A stretch of 64,000 bases of DNA from Labilithrix sp. (GTDB lineage Bacteria; Myxococcota; Polyangia; Polyangiales; Polyangiaceae). Below, piece after piece: positions 53,895 to 64,000 of the stretch (positions are counted from its first letter, which is position 1; each line of letters opens with the position of its first letter). Where the stretch lies: assembly GCA_028287035.1 (NCBI GenBank), contig JAQBQL010000106.1:1-64000 (forward strand), given 5' to 3'. The notes below the pieces were generated by a model. It did not search any database. It saw only the letters and a list, made by a program, of their open reading frames with translations, and had not been told where the DNA came from. Both the position numbers and the translations under genes were made by a program.

Positions 53895-54941
53895 ATGCAC
53901 GAGGGCGCGGGCTTCTGTTTCCCCGCCCGCTGCCGCTTGCTACGCTGCAAGAAGCTCTTGGACGTCACTGATCTCTCGCTCGGCAAGGTGATCTCGGACC
54001 GGTACGTCCTGTCGGCGCTGCTCGGCGAGGGCGCGGCCGGGTGGGTGTGGCGCGCGCACGATCGGCGGCTCGGCCTCGACGTGGCGCTCAAGGTGCTGCG
54101 CCCCGAGATGGTCGAGCAGCCCGGCATGTTCGTGCGCTTCGCGCGGGAGAGCGACCTCTCCACGCGCATGCTGAGCCCGAACGTCGTGAAGGTGCTGGGC
54201 GGCGGGCTCACCGAGAACGGCGTCCCGTACATCGCCTACGAGGGCCTCGAGGGAGAGGACCTCGCGACCAAGCTGCGACGCTCGAAGCGCCTGTCGCTCA
54301 ACGATCTCACCACCGTCGTCACCCACCTGTGTCGCGGGCTCGCGCGCGCGCACGCGGTGGGCGTCATCCATTGTGACATCAAGCCGGAGAACACCTTCCT
54401 CACGAAGGACACCGACGGCCGCCTGCTCGTGAAGATCCTCGATTTCGGCGTGGCGGAGCTGATGGTGAAGCGCAGCGCCGACAATCCGTACGAGCTGTGC
54501 GGGACGCTCGAGTACCTCGCGCCCGAGGTGTTCCTCGGGAAGGCCGAGCCGACGCCGCAGAGCGACCTCTACTCGGTCGGCGTCGTCGCCTACGAGTGCT
54601 GCACCGGACGCGTCCCCCGCGCCGTGGACTCGGTCCAGGAGCTCGTCGCGGTGCTCGCCGCCGGCACCGTGGAGCCCGCCGGTAGCCACCGGCTCGAGGT
54701 GACGCCCGAGCTCGACGCCTGGTTCGCGCGGGCCATCCACGACGATCCGTCGGAGCGCTTCGCGTCGGCCAAGCAGATGGCCGAGGCGCTCGGACAGGTG
54801 ATGGCGAAGATCACCGACCGCGGGTCCGACCGGCGCCTCATCGACGCCGAGATGCGCCCGCGCATGCCGAGCATCGTCGAGGTCGACACGCCGCGCACCG
54901 GCACGTACTCGATCGTGCCGGGCCGCGCCGACGAGGAGTAG
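53895..54941 (+). CDS. Ser/Thr protein kinase with HCD catalytic loop
   Basis: A 348-residue soluble kinase. The Gly loop is GEGAAGWVW (44-52), ATP Lys K66, DFG 183-185, and LAPE at the end of the activation segment. The catalytic loop reads IHCDIKPEN (158-166): the Arg of HRD is Cys, making it a non-RD kinase that would not need activation-loop phosphorylation in the usual way. There is no membrane segment or sensor domain; the short C-terminal tail is unremarkable. Start is uncertain: ATG 53895 gives an odd Cys-rich N-terminus, and TTG 53958 would begin just before the conserved DVTDLSLGKVI. Confidence 0.9.
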   Translation: MHEGAGFCFPARCRLLRCKKLLDVTDLSLGKVISDRYVLSALLGEGAAGWVWRAHDRRLGLDVALKVLRPEMVEQPGMFVRFARESDLSTRMLSPNVVKVLGGGLTENGVPYIAYEGLEGEDLATKLRRSKRLSLNDLTTVVTHLCRGLARAHAVGVIHCDIKPENTFLTKDTDGRLLVKILDFGVAELMVKRSADNPYELCGTLEYLAPEVFLGKAEPTPQSDLYSVGVVAYECCTGRVPRAVDSVQELVAVLAAGTVEPAGSHRLEVTPELDAWFARAIHDDPSERFASAKQMAEALGQVMAKITDRGSDRRLIDAEMRPRMPSIVEVDTPRTGTYSIVPGRADEE

Positions 54942-54946
54942 AGCGG

Positions 54947-55858
54947 TCAGCGCGTGACGTCGGCGAGCGTTCGCATGATGCCGCGCTCGACGAGGAGCGG
55001 GATCGACGCCGCGGAGCGCGCCAGGACGACGCCCATGAAGCCGAGGGCGTTCAGCGAAAGGTCGGCGGGCCGGTCGTCGGCGGCGGGCAGCCCGTGCTCG
55101 TGGGTCCGCGGGACGAGCATCAGCCACGTGCGCGTGAGCAGCAGGTTCACCGGCGCGAGGCGCGGAGCCTCGAGATCGAGGTCGATCAGCGCCGCCGCGT
55201 CACGGAGCGCGCGTCCGAGCAGGTCGGCTCCGTGGTCGGGGGAGCGCGCCTCCACGAAGGCGTGGCGCACGAAGGCGTGACGATACGCAAGGCCCCGGAC
55301 GACGCCGCGGGCGGGCCCGCCGGCGAGCAGGCCCTCGATGGGCCACGGCCGGTCGCGCGGCACGAGCTGGAAGTGCTTGTGCTCCTGGCTCGCCCCCGCG
55401 AGCGGGCCGCCGTTGTAGAACGCGAGGCCCGGGGCGGCGTGGAGGAGCTGCGCCAGCGCCACGAGGTCGGCGTTCGTCGGCGGCTCGAGCTGCGGCGCGT
55501 CGCGTCGCGTGATGAGCACGACGTGCTCCCGCATGCTCGGGAACTTGTTGAGGACGATGACGTGCGAGGTCCCGCCGCCGGCGGCCTCTTGGCCGGTCTC
55601 CACGTCCGCCACGAACATCGCCGGCTCGAACGGCTCGAAAGGGTCGAACGGCACGGCGGCCTTCGCGCCGCTCGACAGGGCAGTGCGGAGCGCTTTCTGC
55701 GCGAGGGCCGGGGCGTGCAGCACCTCGAACGGGACCCCGTCCTCGAGGACCACCTGCGTCTCGAGCGCGAGCGGGACGAGGGCGCCCGCTGCGAGCGCAC
55801 GGCTCGAGACGGCGCGCACGTGGTCGGCGAGCCCGGCCGGGTGCCACTCCATGCTCAT
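54947..55858 (-). CDS. Ap4A phosphorylase / ATP adenylyltransferase-like (HIT superfamily)
   Basis: A 303-residue cytoplasmic enzyme from ATG 55858. The motifs VLNKFPSMREHVVLIT and YNGGPLAGASQEHKHFQLVP match Ap4A phosphorylase II (the fungal APA1/APA2 family and bacterial homologues). The His-x-His-x-Gln (HKHFQ) is the HIT-like catalytic triad. The enzyme splits diadenosine tetraphosphate with phosphate into ATP and ADP. It ends 5 bases from the convergent kinase gene. Substrate preference cannot be read from sequence. Confidence 0.85.
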   Translation of the reverse strand: MSMEWHPAGLADHVRAVSSRALAAGALVPLALETQVVLEDGVPFEVLHAPALAQKALRTALSSGAKAAVPFDPFEPFEPAMFVADVETGQEAAGGGTSHVIVLNKFPSMREHVVLITRRDAPQLEPPTNADLVALAQLLHAAPGLAFYNGGPLAGASQEHKHFQLVPRDRPWPIEGLLAGGPARGVVRGLAYRHAFVRHAFVEARSPDHGADLLGRALRDAAALIDLDLEAPRLAPVNLLLTRTWLMLVPRTHEHGLPAADDRPADLSLNALGFMGVVLARSAASIPLLVERGIMRTLADVTR

Positions 55859-55923
55859 GGCCGCATCTTCTCTCGTCCGACACCTATGGACAACCTCCGG
55901 GGCGGGTCCATCATGGGCGGGCC

Positions 55924-56565
55924 ATGCCAAGGAAGCTCAGGCCCGCCGGACAGATCGCGTCCCCCAATGGCTCGCTCACGTTCGCGCTCCTCGATGCGGA
56001 CGCGACCACCGCGTGGGAGCACACCGACCCCCGGACCTCCGGCAAGAACGAGTTCACCGGACACCCGCGCAAGATCATGGAGGCCATCCAGCACGGGCAG
56101 CAGGCGGCCTCGCTGCGCATCGGCAAGCTGACGGCGGTGGCCCTCGAGCTCGAGGGGATGACGGGCGTGTGCGACGTCTACCGTCTCGCCGACGACCGGC
56201 TCGCGTTCGTCGAGCCGCCGCGCGACTGGTTCGAGGATCCGGACAACCACGGCGGCCGCCCCGAGGACATCGCGGCGCTCTTCGAGGAGCTGCTTGCCGA
56301 CGAGCTACCCGTCGACGCCGAGCCGGTGGGCACCATCGACGTCCCGTCCGGCAAGCTGGCCGCCGTGTACATGTGGCATCGCGACGTGAGCGCAGCGAAG
56401 ACCGCCGCCGACCAGCTGGCGGACGGCGCGGTGGCCCGCGTGAAGGACCGCAACGGCGACTCGGGCATCGTGGCGACCCTCCCGCCGGGCAAGTACCTCG
56501 TGCATGTCGCGTCCGTCGCAGGCGACGACCTGGAGGCGGTCGCAGCGTACGTGTCGCCGGCGTGA
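55924..56565 (+). CDS. Hypothetical soluble protein
   Basis: A 213-residue protein without signal or membrane segment. It has mixed alpha/beta composition and is acidic; typical stretches are LTFALLDADATTAWEHTDPR and LAAVYMWHRDVSAAKTAADQ. No family or catalytic motif recognised. Codon bias is strong. It is divergent from the Ap4A phosphorylase-like gene (65 bases) and upstream of the tRNA-Gly gene on the other strand. Confidence 0.7.
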   Translation: MPRKLRPAGQIASPNGSLTFALLDADATTAWEHTDPRTSGKNEFTGHPRKIMEAIQHGQQAASLRIGKLTAVALELEGMTGVCDVYRLADDRLAFVEPPRDWFEDPDNHGGRPEDIAALFEELLADELPVDAEPVGTIDVPSGKLAAVYMWHRDVSAAKTAADQLADGAVARVKDRNGDSGIVATLPPGKYLVHVASVAGDDLEAVAAYVSPA

Positions 56566-56663
56566 GCGGCGGCGGGTGTGGCGGGTGTCAAACGCAACGC
56601 CGCGCGTACGGCGGTGGTGAGCCGAGCCGCGCATGTCCGCGCATGCCCGCGAGGAGGGGTCCG

Positions 56664-56687
56664 GGGAGGGAGGCGCAGCTCCCTCCC
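56664..56687 (-). terminator. Candidate hairpin downstream of tRNA-Gly
   Basis: GGGAGGGAG at 56664-56672 pairs with CTCCCTCCC at 56679-56687, nine perfect base pairs and a six-base loop, 32 bases beyond the 3-prime end of the tRNA on its strand. There is no T-run, so it is only a possible transcription end or processing structure. Confidence 0.4.
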
Positions 56688-56718
56688 AAGCGTTCGCCGA
56701 AGACGAACCTGAAACCAG

Positions 56719-56791
56719 AGCGGGACACGAGATTCGAACTCGCGACATCCAGCTTGGGAAGCTGGCACTCTACCAACTGAGTTAGTCCCGC
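56719..56791 (-). tRNA. tRNA-Gly (anticodon CCC)
   Basis: On the minus strand this folds as a complete cloverleaf. The acceptor GCGGGAC/GTCCCGC gives seven pairs. The anticodon stem CCAGC/GCTGG encloses loop TTCCCAA, giving anticodon CCC (glycine GGG codons). The T arm GCGAG-TTCGAAT-CTCGT closes it and the discriminator base is T. The CCA end is not encoded. Length 73 bases. Confidence 0.95.
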
Positions 56792-56802
56792 AGAGCGACG
56801 CC

Positions 56803-56831
56803 GTTCTATCGCCGTCGCGGCGCCACGTCAA
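56803..56831 (-). promoter_or_regulatory. Sigma-70-like promoter of tRNA-Gly
   Basis: On the minus strand TTGACG (56831-56826) and TAGAAC (56808-56803) are separated by exactly 17 bases and lie 11 bases before the tRNA 5-prime end. The -35 matches consensus at five of six positions and the -10 at four of six, a good fit for a stable RNA promoter with a very short leader. Confidence 0.6.
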
Positions 56832-56871
56832 TGGACCGCTGTGGTCCGCCGCGCTGCGGCCGCTACGCTCC

Positions 56872-56916
56872 CCGACAAAAAAGAAACAGCCCGGGTTTCC
56901 TGGGAAACCCGGGCTG
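56872..56916 (-). terminator. Strong intrinsic terminator on the minus strand
   Basis: CAGCCCGGGTTTCC (56887-56900) and GGAAACCCGGGCTG (56903-56916) form a 14-pair hairpin, followed on the minus strand by TTTCTTTTTT. It is by far the clearest Rho-independent terminator in the window. It ends transcription coming from the 57.3-kb side, just before the tRNA-Gly promoter. Confidence 0.85.
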
Positions 56917-57334
56917 CCCCGGTTTGCGCCGTCGGGAGCGCTTTTGCTTCCGTGGCGTCGGCCCTCCAATCCGGGGGCGGTAACCGGCGCGCCTCTCGTG
57001 CGGGGAACGCGTGGGCTTACCCGATGGCAGGATCCACGCGCGCGCAGCAGGCGCTCAGCTCGGTAACCTTACGTGGCGACTCCCGGATGAGAGCCATTAC
57101 GTTTATGCATTGCTTGTTCCTCCTCCGGCGTACCGGCACCCGCGGGCACCGTCATAGGTCGACGGCCCTGCGCGGGCGTTTCCGTTGCGGGCGCTCCAGT
57201 TGGAGTGCGCCCATGGTTCTGCGACGCTCGCGAAGGTGCTCCTTCGGCCGGATGATTCCGGGAGAATGTCCGCACGCCGCGTGACTCATCGAGCATAACA
57301 CGCAGATCCGGGAGCGGCAGGGGAGGGGCGCTCT
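56917..57334 (-). ncRNA. Candidate non-coding RNA or long 3-prime region
   Basis: This 418-base stretch between the 57335 lipoprotein gene and the strong terminator has no convincing protein gene. On the minus strand an extended -10-like TGTTATGCT (57300-57292) could start a transcript of about 400 bases ending at the terminator. It contains hairpins such as GGGCGC.TCCA/TGGAGTGCGCCC near 57189-57212. A near-perfect GGAGGAGG ribosome binding site (about 57120-57127) sits before a 13-codon frame, MHKRNGSHPGVAT (about 57069-57110). I could not match it to RNase P RNA, tmRNA, 6S or SRP RNA. It may instead be the 3-prime end of the lipoprotein mRNA. Confidence 0.35.
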
Positions 57335-57889
57335 TTACTTCGCGTCACCGGTGCGCTTGGCCTTCAGCTCGTACGCGATGTCGCAAGGGAGCGCATCGAA
57401 GTCGCCGCCTGCCGCGCTCAGCTGATCGTCACAGCTCGACCCTTCGACGGCGGTGAAGTGGTAGCTCATCGTTCCGAGGAACGCGTCGGCCGGAGCGAGG
57501 TCGACCGTGGGGTTCGTGGTGACGCCGCTCAACGTGACGTCGACCACGTCGTCGCGCTGCATCGCACACGCGGCGGTCTTGCCCGCGGCCTCGCGAACGG
57601 TCTGCGTGCTCGTCGCCTTCAGCGTGGCGTGCGAGGCCGCGTCGACGGTCGCCGAGATCGGCCGATCCCCCTGCACCCAGTAGAGGCGCGACAGCTCGTG
57701 ACGGAGCCGCACGTCGAACTCCCACGGGTTCGGCGTCGCGCCGCACGAGCTCGACTTCAGCGCCGCCGTCACGTGGAACACGCCGATCGATTGCCCGGGC
57801 CGGTAGGGATCGGTGCCGGTGCACGAGGCGAGCCCGAGGGCCGCCAGACCGGCGGCGATGAACGTCGAACGACAGGTCGAGCGAGCCAT
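57335..57889 (-). CDS. Small lipoprotein with disulphide pairs, unknown
   Basis: A 184-residue lipoprotein (lipobox LGLASC, C23). The mature domain is beta-rich with six further cysteines, including SSSCGATPNPWEFDVRL and SSCDDQL, likely disulphide-bonded. It looks like one compact periplasmic or surface domain. No family recognised. It is upstream of the terminator and possible non-coding RNA on the same strand. Confidence 0.75.
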   Translation of the reverse strand: MARSTCRSTFIAAGLAALGLASCTGTDPYRPGQSIGVFHVTAALKSSSCGATPNPWEFDVRLRHELSRLYWVQGDRPISATVDAASHATLKATSTQTVREAAGKTAACAMQRDDVVDVTLSGVTTNPTVDLAPADAFLGTMSYHFTAVEGSSCDDQLSAAGGDFDALPCDIAYELKAKRTGDAK

Positions 57890-57983
57890 GGTCTATTGCC
57901 TGTCGTAGCCAGGGCCGCCGGTCCGGGCCAAGTTCAGTCTGCATGCCGACCCCGCCGGACCTCTCGAGCTCGACGAGCCCCAC

Positions 57984-58760
57984 GTGACCGCCTGGGACCG
58001 CCGCACGCTGCTGCGCGCGCTCGGCGCGACGCTCGTCACGCTCGCGGTGGTGTGGCTCGTCACCGCCGTCAGCGACGAGGGGAACCTGCCCTTCGGGATC
58101 CGGGCGGGACGCACGCTGCCGCTGGCGCCACTGTGCGGCGCGGTCGGCGCGGCGCTCGCGCTCGGCACGGCGCGGGTCCGCGAGGAGACGCGCGCGCTCG
58201 AGGCGCTCGGGCGCTCGCCTGGGCAGACGGCACGCCCCGCGGCGCTCGGGGCCGCGGCGCCCGCCCTCGTGGTGGCGCTGCTCATCGGCCTCGTGCCTTC
58301 CGTCGACGTGACCGGCTTCTACCCGCGGGCGGCGCGCCCCGGCACGTTCGTGTACTCCGAGATGGACCGGTCCTTCCTCAGCGCGACGCTGGGGACGAGC
58401 GTGGACGAGAACGGGGAAATGCACGATCTCGCCGCTCCGTCGGCAGCGCGCGTGCAGGACGATGGGCTGCCCTCCCACGCGCGCGCGGCTGCCGCGGTCG
58501 CCACCGCGCTCGCCGGCCTGGCGCTCGCCCTGCTCGCGGCGCGTGCGGTTCTCGTGATCAGCCTCGCACGCGAGGAGGTCATGCGGCGTCGTCGGGCGCG
58601 CGCGGCGGCGCAGGGGCTCGCGTGCGCCTTCGCCACCGTCGTCTCCTTCCAGGCGGCGGCGGCGCGGCTCGTACCTGCGACGCTGGCGGTGCTGCCTCCG
58701 GCCGTCCTCCTCGCGCTCGTGGCGCTGCGCTATCGTGCGCGCCATGAGCGAGCCCGCTGA
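57984..58760 (+). CDS. Polytopic membrane protein, LptF/LptG-like permease pattern
   Basis: A 258-residue inner-membrane protein from GTG 57984 with about six hydrophobic segments (near 12-30, 45-62, 83-105, 158-182, 208-225, 230-248). The stretch REETRALEALGRSPGQTARPA followed by a membrane helix is the coupling-helix pattern of LptF/LptG and FtsX-type permeases, but the protein is short and no ABC ATPase is nearby. The match is weak. Its end overlaps the next gene start by 17 bases. Confidence 0.65.
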   Translation: MTAWDRRTLLRALGATLVTLAVVWLVTAVSDEGNLPFGIRAGRTLPLAPLCGAVGAALALGTARVREETRALEALGRSPGQTARPAALGAAAPALVVALLIGLVPSVDVTGFYPRAARPGTFVYSEMDRSFLSATLGTSVDENGEMHDLAAPSAARVQDDGLPSHARAAAAVATALAGLALALLAARAVLVISLAREEVMRRRRARAAAQGLACAFATVVSFQAAAARLVPATLAVLPPAVLLALVALRYRARHERAR

Positions 58761-59691
58761 CGCCGCGCGCGATCTTCCCATCACCGGCAGCTGGGGCTCG
58801 GGCCCGGCGACGTGGTCGATCCTGGTCCACGGCGGGGCCGGCGACGTGCCCGACGCGGCGGCCGCGAAGCACGTCGCGGGATGCGAGCGCGCCGCTGCCG
58901 AGGGCGCGAGGGTGCTCGCGGCCGGAGGCAGCGCGCTCGACGCCGTCCAGCGTGCGGTCGAGGTGCTCGAGAGCGACCCGCTCTTCAACGCGGGCACCGG
59001 CGCGTGCCTCGACCACGGCGGTCACCTGTCGCTCGACGCGTCACTCATGGATGGCGAAGGCCTGCGGGCCGGCGCGGTGGCGGCGCTGCCGGCCTTCGAG
59101 CACCCGATCGCCATCGCGCGGCGCGTGATGGACGACACCCCGCACGTCCTCTTCGCGGGGGCCGCCGCGGGCGAGCTCGCGGTCGCGATGGGGTTCGCTC
59201 CGGCGGACGAGGCCGCGATGATCACCGACGCCGCGCGGCAGCGCTGGGAGAGCGCGCGCAAACGGAGCGTCGCCGAGAGCTGGGCCGGCGGGACGGTCGG
59301 CGCGGTCGCCCGCGACGCGCAGGGACACGTGGCGGCCGCCACCAGCACGGGCGGCATGGTCAACAAGATGCGCGGACGCGTCGGCGACTCGCCGCTCATC
59401 GGTGCCGGCACCTACGCCGACGACGAGCGGGGCGCGTGCTCGACCACCGGCCACGGCGAGGCCATGATGCGCATCGTGGCCGCCAAGAGCGTCGTCGACG
59501 GGATGGTGGACGCCGCACCCGAGGCCTCCGCGCGCGCGACGTTGTCGCTCATGCACGCGCGAACCGCCCAGACAGGTGGGGTCATCGCCGTCGGTCGCGA
59601 TGGGACCGTGGGTCTGGCGCGCACGACGCGCACCATGACCTGGGCACATGCCTGCTCGAAGCCGGACGCGCCGGACGCGTCCGGGGCCTGA
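58744..59691 (+). CDS. iaaA: Isoaspartyl peptidase / L-asparaginase (Ntn hydrolase)
   Basis: Cleaves isoaspartyl dipeptides and asparagine after autoproteolysis. The 315-residue precursor begins the family block WSILVHGGAG, then NAGTGACLDHGG and ASLMDG. The cut site and new N-terminal nucleophile is T184 in AGGTVGAVARD, followed by TSTGGMVNKMRGRVGDSPLIGAGTYAD in two blocks of substrate-binding residues. The start is ATG 58744, since the GTG at 58735 adds only three residues. Start overlaps the membrane protein gene. Confidence 0.93.
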   Translation: MSEPADAARDLPITGSWGSGPATWSILVHGGAGDVPDAAAAKHVAGCERAAAEGARVLAAGGSALDAVQRAVEVLESDPLFNAGTGACLDHGGHLSLDASLMDGEGLRAGAVAALPAFEHPIAIARRVMDDTPHVLFAGAAAGELAVAMGFAPADEAAMITDAARQRWESARKRSVAESWAGGTVGAVARDAQGHVAAATSTGGMVNKMRGRVGDSPLIGAGTYADDERGACSTTGHGEAMMRIVAAKSVVDGMVDAAPEASARATLSLMHARTAQTGGVIAVGRDGTVGLARTTRTMTWAHACSKPDAPDASGA

Positions 59692-59702
59692 GGGCTATGA
59701 CT

Positions 59703-59867
59703 TCAGGTCGCTTCGGGGGGCGCGGCCTTGCGGTCCATCGCGTCCTGAAGACCGCAACGAAGGCGCGTGGCCTTCTTGATGCGCTTCTTCTTGAGCGGCG
59801 TAGCCAGCCACTCGTGCCTCTTCTTCATGCTCCAGATCGCGCGGTTTGCCATTGCGGCGCGCACCAT
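59703..59867 (-). CDS. Small basic protein
   Basis: A 54-residue frame from ATG 59867, or 49 residues from 59852. The sequence WSMKKRHEWLATPLKKKRIK is rich in Lys/Arg and ends in DRKAAPPEAT. The composition suggests a nucleic-acid or ribosome-associated peptide. There is no clear ribosome binding site and no recognised family, so support is limited to the codon pattern and the regular helix-like Lys spacing. It lies between iaaA and the PEGA lipoprotein gene. Confidence 0.4.
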   Translation of the reverse strand: MVRAAMANRAIWSMKKRHEWLATPLKKKRIKKATRLRCGLQDAMDRKAAPPEAT

Positions 59868-59961
59868 GGCCAAGAATCCGCGGCATTGCAAGCGGATCCG
59901 CCCTCGGGCAGCGCGTGGAGCGGTCCGCCCGGGACGGGGCGCCCGTCGCAAGCGCGCGGGA

Positions 59962-60285
59962 TCAATCGGGGATCGGCACCAGCGTGACGTCGAGGCGGAG
60001 CGGAGGCATGCCCTCTCTCGCCTCGACGATGCGGTCCCACGGGACGTGGCCCGGCGCCTCGACCGACACGCGATGGGAGCCCACCGGGAGCGCGACCCCG
60101 CGGCTCATGACGAGCTCGAGCGACCCGACGAACACGTCGTCGACGGTGACCGACGCGCCCGGCGGACCGCCCTGCATCCGCATCGAGACCACGGGGCGCC
60201 GCGGGGGAGGTCCGCACGCGACGCTGACGAGCGCGAGCGCCGAGCCGAGCGCGAGGCAGGAGGCGAGCCGGCGCACTGCGCTCAC
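59962..60285 (-). CDS. PEGA-domain lipoprotein
   Basis: A 107-residue lipoprotein from GTG 60285, overlapping the guaA stop by three bases (GTGA). The lipobox is VSVAC (C24), then a short Pro-rich linker and one PEGA-type beta domain ([17 protein letters not shown] ... [18 protein letters not shown]). PEGA domains typify extracytoplasmic parts of bacterial surface proteins. The guaA coupling is probably only positional. Confidence 0.78.
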   Translation of the reverse strand: MSAVRRLASCLALGSALALVSVACGPPPRRPVVSMRMQGGPPGASVTVDDVFVGSLELVMSRGVALPVGSHRVSVEAPGHVPWDRIVEAREGMPPLRLDVTLVPIPD

Positions 60286-61841
60286 TCCCACTCGATGGTG
60301 GCGGGCGGCTTGCTCGAGATGTCGTAGACGACGCGGTTGATGCCGCGCACCTCGTTGATGATCCGGTTCGACATGCGGCCGAGCAGCTCGTACGGGATCT
60401 GCGCCCAGTCGGCGGTCATGCCGTCGAGCGAGCGGACCGCGCGGATCGCGCACGTCTCCTCGTAGGTGCGGTGGTCGCCCATGACGCCCACGCTCTTCAC
60501 GGGCAAGAGCACGCAGAAGCTTTGCCAGATCTGCGCGGGGCCCGCCTCGAGGAGCCCGGCCTCCTTGATCTCGTTGGTGACGATGTGGTCGGCGGCGCGG
60601 AGCACCGCCAGCCGCTCCGGCGTGACCTCGCCGAGGCAGCGAATCGCGAGCCCGGGGCCGGGGAAGGGCTGGCGCATCAGGATGTCCTTGGGCATCCCGA
60701 GCGCGTCGCCGGCCGCGCGCACCTCGTCCTTGAACAGCTCGCGGAGCGGCTCGATGAGCTTCAGCTTCATGCGCTCGGGAAGGCCGCCGACGTTGTGGTG
60801 GCTCTTGATGACCGCGCTCGGGCCGCGGAACGAGACGCTCTCGATGACGTCGGGGTAGAGCGTGCCCTGCACGAGGAAGCCGGCGTCCTTCACCTTCTTC
60901 GCCTCGTCGTCGAAGACGTCGATGAAGATCTTGCCGATGATCTTTCGCTTCTGCTCGGGATCGCTCACGCCCTTCAGCGCCGAGAGGAAGCGCTCGCGCG
61001 CGTCGACCGCGACGAGGTTCAGGTGGAACGTCTCCTGGAACGTCGCGACGACCTGCTCGAACTCGCCCTGCCGGAGGAGGCCGTTGTCGACGAAGATGCA
61101 GGTGAGCCGGTCGCCGAGCGCCTTGTGGCAGAGCACCGCCGCGACCGACGAGTCGACGCCGCCCGACAGGCCGCAGATGACGTGGGCCTCCTCGCCGACG
61201 CGCTCCTTCACGAGGCGGATCGCGTCCTCGGTGAACGAGCCAGGGGTCCACGTCGGCTCGAGCTTCGCGACCTCGAACAGGAACGAGGCGAGCACGTCGG
61301 TGCCGCGCGGCGTGTGCACGACCTCCGGATGGAACTGGACGCCGTAGATCTTCTTCTCGGCGTTCGCGACCGCGCAGTAGTCGGTGTTCCCCGACGTGCC
61401 GATGGTCTCGTAGCCGGGCGGCATGCTGGCGATGTGGTCGCCGTGGCTCATCCAGACGTCGATGCTGTCGCCCTTTGCGAAGCGGTGGAAGATGCCCTGC
61501 GGCGCATCCACGGTGAGCTTCGCGAGCCCGAACTCACGCTTGTCGGCGCGCTGCACCTTGCCGCCCAGCAGATGAGCGAGGAGCTGCATTCCGTAGCAGA
61601 TGCCGAGGACGGGCAGCCCGAGCTCGAAGATGCGGGCGTCGACGGAAGGCGCGCCCTCCTCGTAGACGCTCGCCGGGCCGCCGGAGAGGATGATCGCCCG
61701 CGGCTCCTTCGCACGCAGCTCCTCGAACGGGAGCGTGCACGGATGGATCTCGCAGTAGACCTTCGCCTCCCGGACGCGGCGCGCGATGAGCTGGGTGGTC
61801 TGCGAGCCGAAGTCGAGGATGAGGACGAGGTCCTTCGCCAT
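60282..61841 (-). CDS. guaA: GMP synthase (glutamine-hydrolysing)
   Basis: Last step of GMP synthesis: aminates XMP with glutamine-derived ammonia and ATP. At 519 residues it is full length. The glutaminase nucleophile is C82 (GICYGMQ) with H171 and E173 (QFHPEV). The ATP pyrophosphatase P-loop is SGGVDSS (226-232). The C-terminal dimerisation domain ends PPATIEWE, the normal terminus. It is upstream of a small PEGA lipoprotein on the same strand and 38 bases downstream of the kinase at the right edge. Confidence 0.97.
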   Translation of the reverse strand: MAKDLVLILDFGSQTTQLIARRVREAKVYCEIHPCTLPFEELRAKEPRAIILSGGPASVYEEGAPSVDARIFELGLPVLGICYGMQLLAHLLGGKVQRADKREFGLAKLTVDAPQGIFHRFAKGDSIDVWMSHGDHIASMPPGYETIGTSGNTDYCAVANAEKKIYGVQFHPEVVHTPRGTDVLASFLFEVAKLEPTWTPGSFTEDAIRLVKERVGEEAHVICGLSGGVDSSVAAVLCHKALGDRLTCIFVDNGLLRQGEFEQVVATFQETFHLNLVAVDARERFLSALKGVSDPEQKRKIIGKIFIDVFDDEAKKVKDAGFLVQGTLYPDVIESVSFRGPSAVIKSHHNVGGLPERMKLKLIEPLRELFKDEVRAAGDALGMPKDILMRQPFPGPGLAIRCLGEVTPERLAVLRAADHIVTNEIKEAGLLEAGPAQIWQSFCVLLPVKSVGVMGDHRTYEETCAIRAVRSLDGMTADWAQIPYELLGRMSNRIINEVRGINRVVYDISSKPPATIEWE

Positions 61842-61879
61842 GCGCCTCCGGTAGCACGTGGGCTCCCGCGAATGAAGAC

Positions 61880-64000
<2,121 letters not shown>

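Noticed and set aside
57069..57296. 75-codon minus-strand frame ending MHKRNGSHPGVAT
   Set aside because: Low-complexity Ala/Pro/Thr/Arg composition without a ribosome binding site at its start. Only the last 13 codons have a good site, so it is kept as a possible leader peptide.
56917..57334. tmRNA, RNase P RNA, 6S RNA or SRP RNA
   Set aside because: None of the conserved pieces I know (tag reading frame and tRNA-like ends, GAGGAAAGTCC, SRP GGAAGCAGC loop) is present; for 6S I could not confirm the bubble structure.

Overview
The window looks like chromosomal DNA of a Myxococcota member, probably a Polyangia-type myxobacterium. This is an inference from very high GC with strong third-position bias, three Ser/Thr protein kinases, an FHA-domain sigma-54 activator, and more than fifteen predicted outer-membrane or periplasmic lipoproteins carrying Cys-, Ser/Gly- or Pro-rich tails. 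Codon usage is even across the window. I found no phage, insertion sequence, CRISPR array or rRNA, so this reads as native backbone.

Layout. 1-5.2 kb: a cut lipoprotein, then a lipid or polyketide type locus: a ketosynthase pair (one intact, one lacking both catalytic histidines) divergent from a fatty acyl-AMP ligase and two acyl carrier proteins. 5.3-14.2 kb: small membrane and outer-membrane proteins, an ileS2-type isoleucyl-tRNA synthetase with a large insertion, a helical hypothetical and a secreted zincin-like protein. 14.2-18.9 kb: an operon of three surface lipoproteins. 19.0-27.5 kb: an MrfA/YprA-like repair helicase divergent from lspA, then the gmk-yicC-DUF507 operon, a RelA/SpoT-fold protein and two tiny lipoproteins. 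27.9-30.7 kb: first DUF4266-DUF3570 module. 30.7-43.8 kb: trehalose synthase/maltokinase, a kinase-TPR-binding-protein operon, a cytochrome c/anchor/sigma-54 activator operon, panB, and a PAS histidine kinase. 43.8-50.3 kb: preA-preT and further membrane, lipoprotein and GNAT genes. 50.4-53.0 kb: second DUF4266-DUF3570 module, here with two heme-motif lipoproteins. 53.0-64 kb: hydrolase-like lipoprotein, kinase, Ap4A phosphorylase-like enzyme, tRNA-Gly(CCC), a 0.4-kb apparently non-coding interval ending in a strong terminator, isoaspartyl peptidase, a PEGA lipoprotein, guaA and a kinase cut by the right edge.

The best candidate for an undescribed system is the pair of translationally coupled DUF4266-DUF3570 modules. 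Each joins a tiny lipoprotein ending in Cys-Gly-Cys-Asn to an outer-membrane protein, and each is linked to c-type-cytochrome-like secreted proteins. This is the composition expected of an outer-membrane electron or metal conduit, but function is inference. Second are the FAAL/ACP/ketosynthase locus and the RelA/SpoT-fold protein at 25.8-26.9 kb.
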